From Acidobacteriota bacterium (lineage in GTDB: Bacteria > Acidobacteriota > Terriglobia > Bryobacterales > Bryobacteraceae), in assembly GCA_026394095.1 (NCBI GenBank), contig JAPKYY010000845.1, positions 1 through 7,482 on the forward strand: a stretch of DNA of 7,482 bases, written 5' to 3'. Numbering within the stretch: position 1 is the stretch's first letter; the number at the start of each line of letters is the position of its first letter. Below are positions 5,937 through 7,482 of the stretch, piece after piece. The notes below the pieces were generated by a model that made no database searches, had not been told where the DNA came from, and saw only the letters and a list, made by a program, of their open reading frames with translations. The position numbers and the translations under genes were made by a program.

Positions 5937-6493
5937 AACGCCTTGCGAGGCAAGCTATCGATGGCCGGCAGAACAGCCTTCTCGAGCGCCATTCCAATCT
6001 CGGCAGACCGCTCATGCAGGAACGCCTTTGCCTTGGCCGACGGGTCTTTCGGATCGTGAATCCGCTCTCCGTAGATCACAACAAATGCATTCTTCGCACC
6101 CATCGCTACCTTCACGAAATTCAATTCGATGCGATGCTCGGCCGGTTGGGCAAATGCCACCACCATGTAGTTATAGGGATTCTCGGGAGTGCCCATCGTT
6201 CGTGCCATCAGCACGTTTCCGCCGTTGGCCTTGTAATGGTCCATCACGCCCTGAGCCAGCCGGTCCAGATCCTGCCGTGTCTTGGCATCCGGCCGTTCCA
6301 GCAGCGTCAACAGATTGGTCCAATTCCCAACCGTCTCCTTACCGCTGGTAAACTCCCACATCGGTGCAGCCTTTTGATTGAAAGAAGCAAGCGCGTAGCT
6401 ACGCCCCAGGAAAGAAACTGTCTCAACAGCAGTCATAACGGATACCCCACTCACTATCGCTAAAGTCAGGACCAAAAATCGATTTCGATTCAT
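5933..6493 (-). CDS. Uncharacterised secreted protein, 186 aa
   Basis: I do not recognise a named family. The start ATG at 6493 has an AGGT-type ribosome-binding site about 8 bases upstream. The N-terminus (MNRNR, then a hydrophobic stretch to about residue 22) is a typical Sec signal peptide. The mature part has WEF (46-48), GNWTNLLTL (56-64), a helical region rich in charged residues (about 66-90), a beta-rich middle with VVAFAQPAEHRIELNF, and a helical C-terminus. The pattern of an aromatic strand followed by nW-x-x-L-x-T recurs in small exported proteins of unknown function, but that likeness is weak evidence. It lies 52 bases downstream of a Tat-exported protein gene on the same strand with no terminator between, so the two probably form one transcript. 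The stop overlaps that of the convergent lactonase gene by 4 bases. Confidence 0.78.
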   Translation of the reverse strand: MNRNRFLVLTLAIVSGVSVMTAVETVSFLGRSYALASFNQKAAPMWEFTSGKETVGNWTNLLTLLERPDAKTRQDLDRLAQGVMDHYKANGGNVLMARTMGTPENPYNYMVVAFAQPAEHRIELNFVKVAMGAKNAFVVIYGERIHDPKDPSAKAKAFLHERSAEIGMALEKAVLPAIDSLPRKAF

Positions 6494-6518
6494 ATGTGTA
6501 CCTGCTGGACTAGCGAGA

Positions 6519-6537
6519 GATCGAGGCTGTATCGATC
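6519..6537. repeat. Small inverted repeat between the two secreted-protein genes
   Basis: GATCGA (6519-6524) and TCGATC (6532-6537) form 6-bp arms around a 7-base loop in the 52-base gap of the minus-strand gene pair. There is no T-tract, so it is not an obvious terminator. It may be an mRNA hairpin between the two genes or chance. Confidence 0.3.
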
Positions 6538-6545
6538 ACATAAAA

Positions 6546-7118
6546 CTAAAGTCTAGAAAATGGATGTGGGTCCCCACCGGATGCAGTAATCGTAAGTGTT
6601 CCATCCGCACCTGCAACCGCCTGGCGCGCCGGCAACGAAGGCAGTGTCATCGTCCATGGCCCCGCTCCGCCTTGATACCGCCCCACCACCGTCTTCAAAA
6701 ACAACACCATCAGCGCCCGATTCCCAGCCCGAAACTGCATAGAAACCGGAATCTTCCGCCCCGCCATATCACGGCTCCCCGCCCACTCCCCAAGCAGCGG
6801 ATTTGCCGCATCCACCACTTCACCCTTGCGCGAATAATCCTCGACTACATTCTGGCCAAAGTTAAACTGCAAACGCCCATCTGGATGCCACCCGATCCCG
6901 ACTCTCTGTCCCCCCAGCGTCAACACCTGCCCATCCACACTAAATTCGGACTCAACCAAGGCAGTCGAGCTGTACGCAACACTGCCGTTAGCCCGGAAAT
7001 CGTAAACCGCCCCAATCCCGCCCTTGGTTGTAGTGACAGACCTCCACCGGCCCACAATCGGCGAGGCTCCCGCCAATAATGCAGGAATTGGCAGAACCAG
7101 GAATTGGCGTCTCTTCAT
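6546..7118 (-). CDS. Tat-signal exported protein with two lipocalin-like repeats, 190 aa
   Basis: The family is not firmly recognised. From ATG at 7118 the product opens with MKRRQFLVLPIPALLAGASP; the RRQFL motif followed by a hydrophobic, proline-containing run is a twin-arginine signal, so the folded protein would be exported across the inner membrane. The mature part has two related halves, each starting with a GxW strand and a later F-R-A turn: PIVGRWRS (20-27) with YDFRANGSV (39-47), and PLLGEWAG (107-114) with MQFRAGNRA (127-135). The first half also has the alternating W-x-P-D-G-x-L-x-F pattern (77-85). This is the style of small lipocalin-like/DUF beta-barrel domains. The frame stays open upstream to 7280, but that would bury the Tat signal 54 residues inside, so the ATG at 7118 is preferred even though no good ribosome-binding site precedes it. 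It is probably first in a two-gene transcript with the 186-residue protein. Confidence 0.75.
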   Translation of the reverse strand: MKRRQFLVLPIPALLAGASPIVGRWRSVTTTKGGIGAVYDFRANGSVAYSSTALVESEFSVDGQVLTLGGQRVGIGWHPDGRLQFNFGQNVVEDYSRKGEVVDAANPLLGEWAGSRDMAGRKIPVSMQFRAGNRALMVLFLKTVVGRYQGGAGPWTMTLPSLPARQAVAGADGTLTITASGGDPHPFSRL

Positions 7119-7352
7119 AACCACGTATCGGTTCGCGACCTCGAGACCTTTATGTTCGGCCTGCTTTAGAAAAAGGCAATCAGGTGCAATTCCCTCAGTG
7201 AAGTTGCGAATTGCCGGGCGGGTTCTTTCATCGCCGGCGAAGTAGCCGTTCAACCAAGTCAAACTTGCGGCGCCATGCATAGATCAATATCTTCTGATTC
7301 AGCGTGAGAGTGAAGCCTCCATACCGTTGGCAGAAATCCTGAGAAGGTTGTC
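7119..7352. other. Intergenic upstream region of the Tat-protein gene
   Basis: This stretch has no gene I can support. It must carry the control region of the minus-strand secreted-protein pair and perhaps of a plus-strand transcript leaving to the right. No clear -10/-35 pair was found for the minus strand. An open minus-strand frame here, joined in frame to the Tat protein, is likely chance, although its stretch LTWLNGYFAGDE reads like protein sequence and could be a decayed remnant. Confidence 0.5.
7265..7293 (+). promoter_or_regulatory. Weak candidate promoter reading right
   Basis: TTGCGG (7265-7270) and TATCTT (7288-7293) lie 17 bases apart, with 3 and 4 matches to the consensus hexamers. 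It would drive the 28-codon small ORF and any gene beyond the window edge. The matches are modest and such pairs occur by chance. Confidence 0.22.
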
Positions 7353-7439
7353 ATGACAAAGAACGCGAGCGCGCAAAAAGAATCGTCGTCCAGCGAGGTC
7401 AGGCCGCCTGCCAGGCCTGACAGGGTTCTATCAATCTGA
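7353..7439 (+). CDS. Candidate small ORF, 28 aa, upstream of a possible gene start
   Basis: ATG at 7353 is preceded by GAAGG with 5 bases of spacing, a good ribosome-binding site, and the frame ends with TGA at 7437-7439. The product begins MTKNASAQKESSSSE and continues with an Arg/Pro-rich part ending VLSI. It is hydrophilic, with no membrane segment or known motif. It could be a leader peptide for a downstream gene whose start appears at 7469, the N-terminal stump of a broken gene, or chance. A strong inverted repeat (7398-7421) lies inside it, as would suit a translation-sensitive leader, but this is inference. Confidence 0.35.
   Translation: MTKNASAQKESSSSEVRPPARPDRVLSI
7398..7421. repeat. 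Perfect 8-bp inverted repeat with 8-base loop
   Basis: GTCAGGCC (7398-7405) and GGCCTGAC (7414-7421) are exact reverse complements around GCCTGCCA. The G+C-rich stem would fold stably in RNA on either strand. No T-tract follows directly on the plus strand; on the minus strand a short T-run comes only about 14 bases later, so a standard terminator is unlikely. It lies inside the 28-codon small ORF. Confidence 0.6.
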
Positions 7440-7468
7440 AACAAGTGTTGTAAGTTGAGGCTGGAGAA

Positions 7469-7482
7469 ATGAAGTCAACCGT
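7469..7482 (+). CDS. Possible gene start cut by the window edge
   Basis: ATG at 7469 starts codons for Met-Lys-Ser-Thr before the sequence ends. GAGG at 7457-7460, with 8 bases of spacing, is a well-placed ribosome-binding site; GGAG at 7463-7466 is too close to be ideal. Only four full codons are visible, so neither product nor reality can be judged. Confidence 0.3.

Noticed and set aside
7119..7280. 54-residue N-terminal extension of the Tat-signal protein
   Set aside because: It would place the twin-arginine motif internally. The WLNGYFAG stretch looks protein-like, but I cannot tie it to a family.
7259..7444. Minus-strand 61-codon frame at the right end
   Set aside because: It has a TTG start, no ribosome-binding site and no recognisable motif; the opposite strand has a better-supported small ORF.

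Overview
The window comes from a bacterial chromosome of moderately high G+C content. It carries single-copy housekeeping-type and exported-protein genes, and I see no transposase, phage, CRISPR, tRNA or rRNA sequence. The gene set fits a soil-type Gram-negative bacterium, possibly an Acidobacteriota (Bryobacter/Solibacter-like) lineage: a secreted HAF-repeat/Ig-like surface protein with a C-terminal InlB-B-like repeat, an exported SMP-30 lactonase, a Tat-exported protein, a ROK kinase and an MFS carrier. That placement is inference from protein style only; there is no marker gene to test it.

Layout, left to right. A signal peptidase I gene (12-635, plus) meets an MFS transporter gene (618-1736, minus) tail to tail, with 18 bases shared. 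Upstream of the transporter on the same strand is a ROK-family sugar kinase (1693-2376, minus). A 2.5-kb gene for a secreted repeat protein follows (2489-4954, minus), and a rho-independent terminator at 2427-2461 separates it from the kinase. Across a 103-base divergent intergenic region lies an SMP-30/gluconolactonase-like gene (5058-5936, plus). It starts with GTG right behind an extended -10 element, so it may be leaderless. Its stop overlaps by 4 bases the stop of a minus-strand pair of exported proteins: a Tat-signal, two-repeat beta-type protein (6546-7118), then an unrecognised secreted 186-residue protein (5933-6493). The last 364 bases (7119-7482) hold no long gene. They contain a 28-codon small ORF with a good ribosome-binding site, a perfect 8-bp inverted repeat inside it, and a possible gene start running off the window edge.

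The most notable feature is the kinase/transporter border. The ROK protein stops matching its family right after the helix that normally precedes the GGG-type C-terminal segment, about 80 residues early. Within a few bases the transporter begins in another frame, in the middle of its first membrane helix. The simplest reading is one deletion of a few hundred bases that removed the 3' end of the kinase gene and the 5' end of the transporter gene, or an assembly error with the same effect.

Sugar phosphorylation, sugar-lactone hydrolysis and an MFS carrier would fit a loose carbohydrate-uptake theme, but the genes are on different strands and no shared regulation is visible. I found no convincing new multi-gene system. 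The repeat protein, the uncharacterised exported pair and the small ORF are the least described parts.
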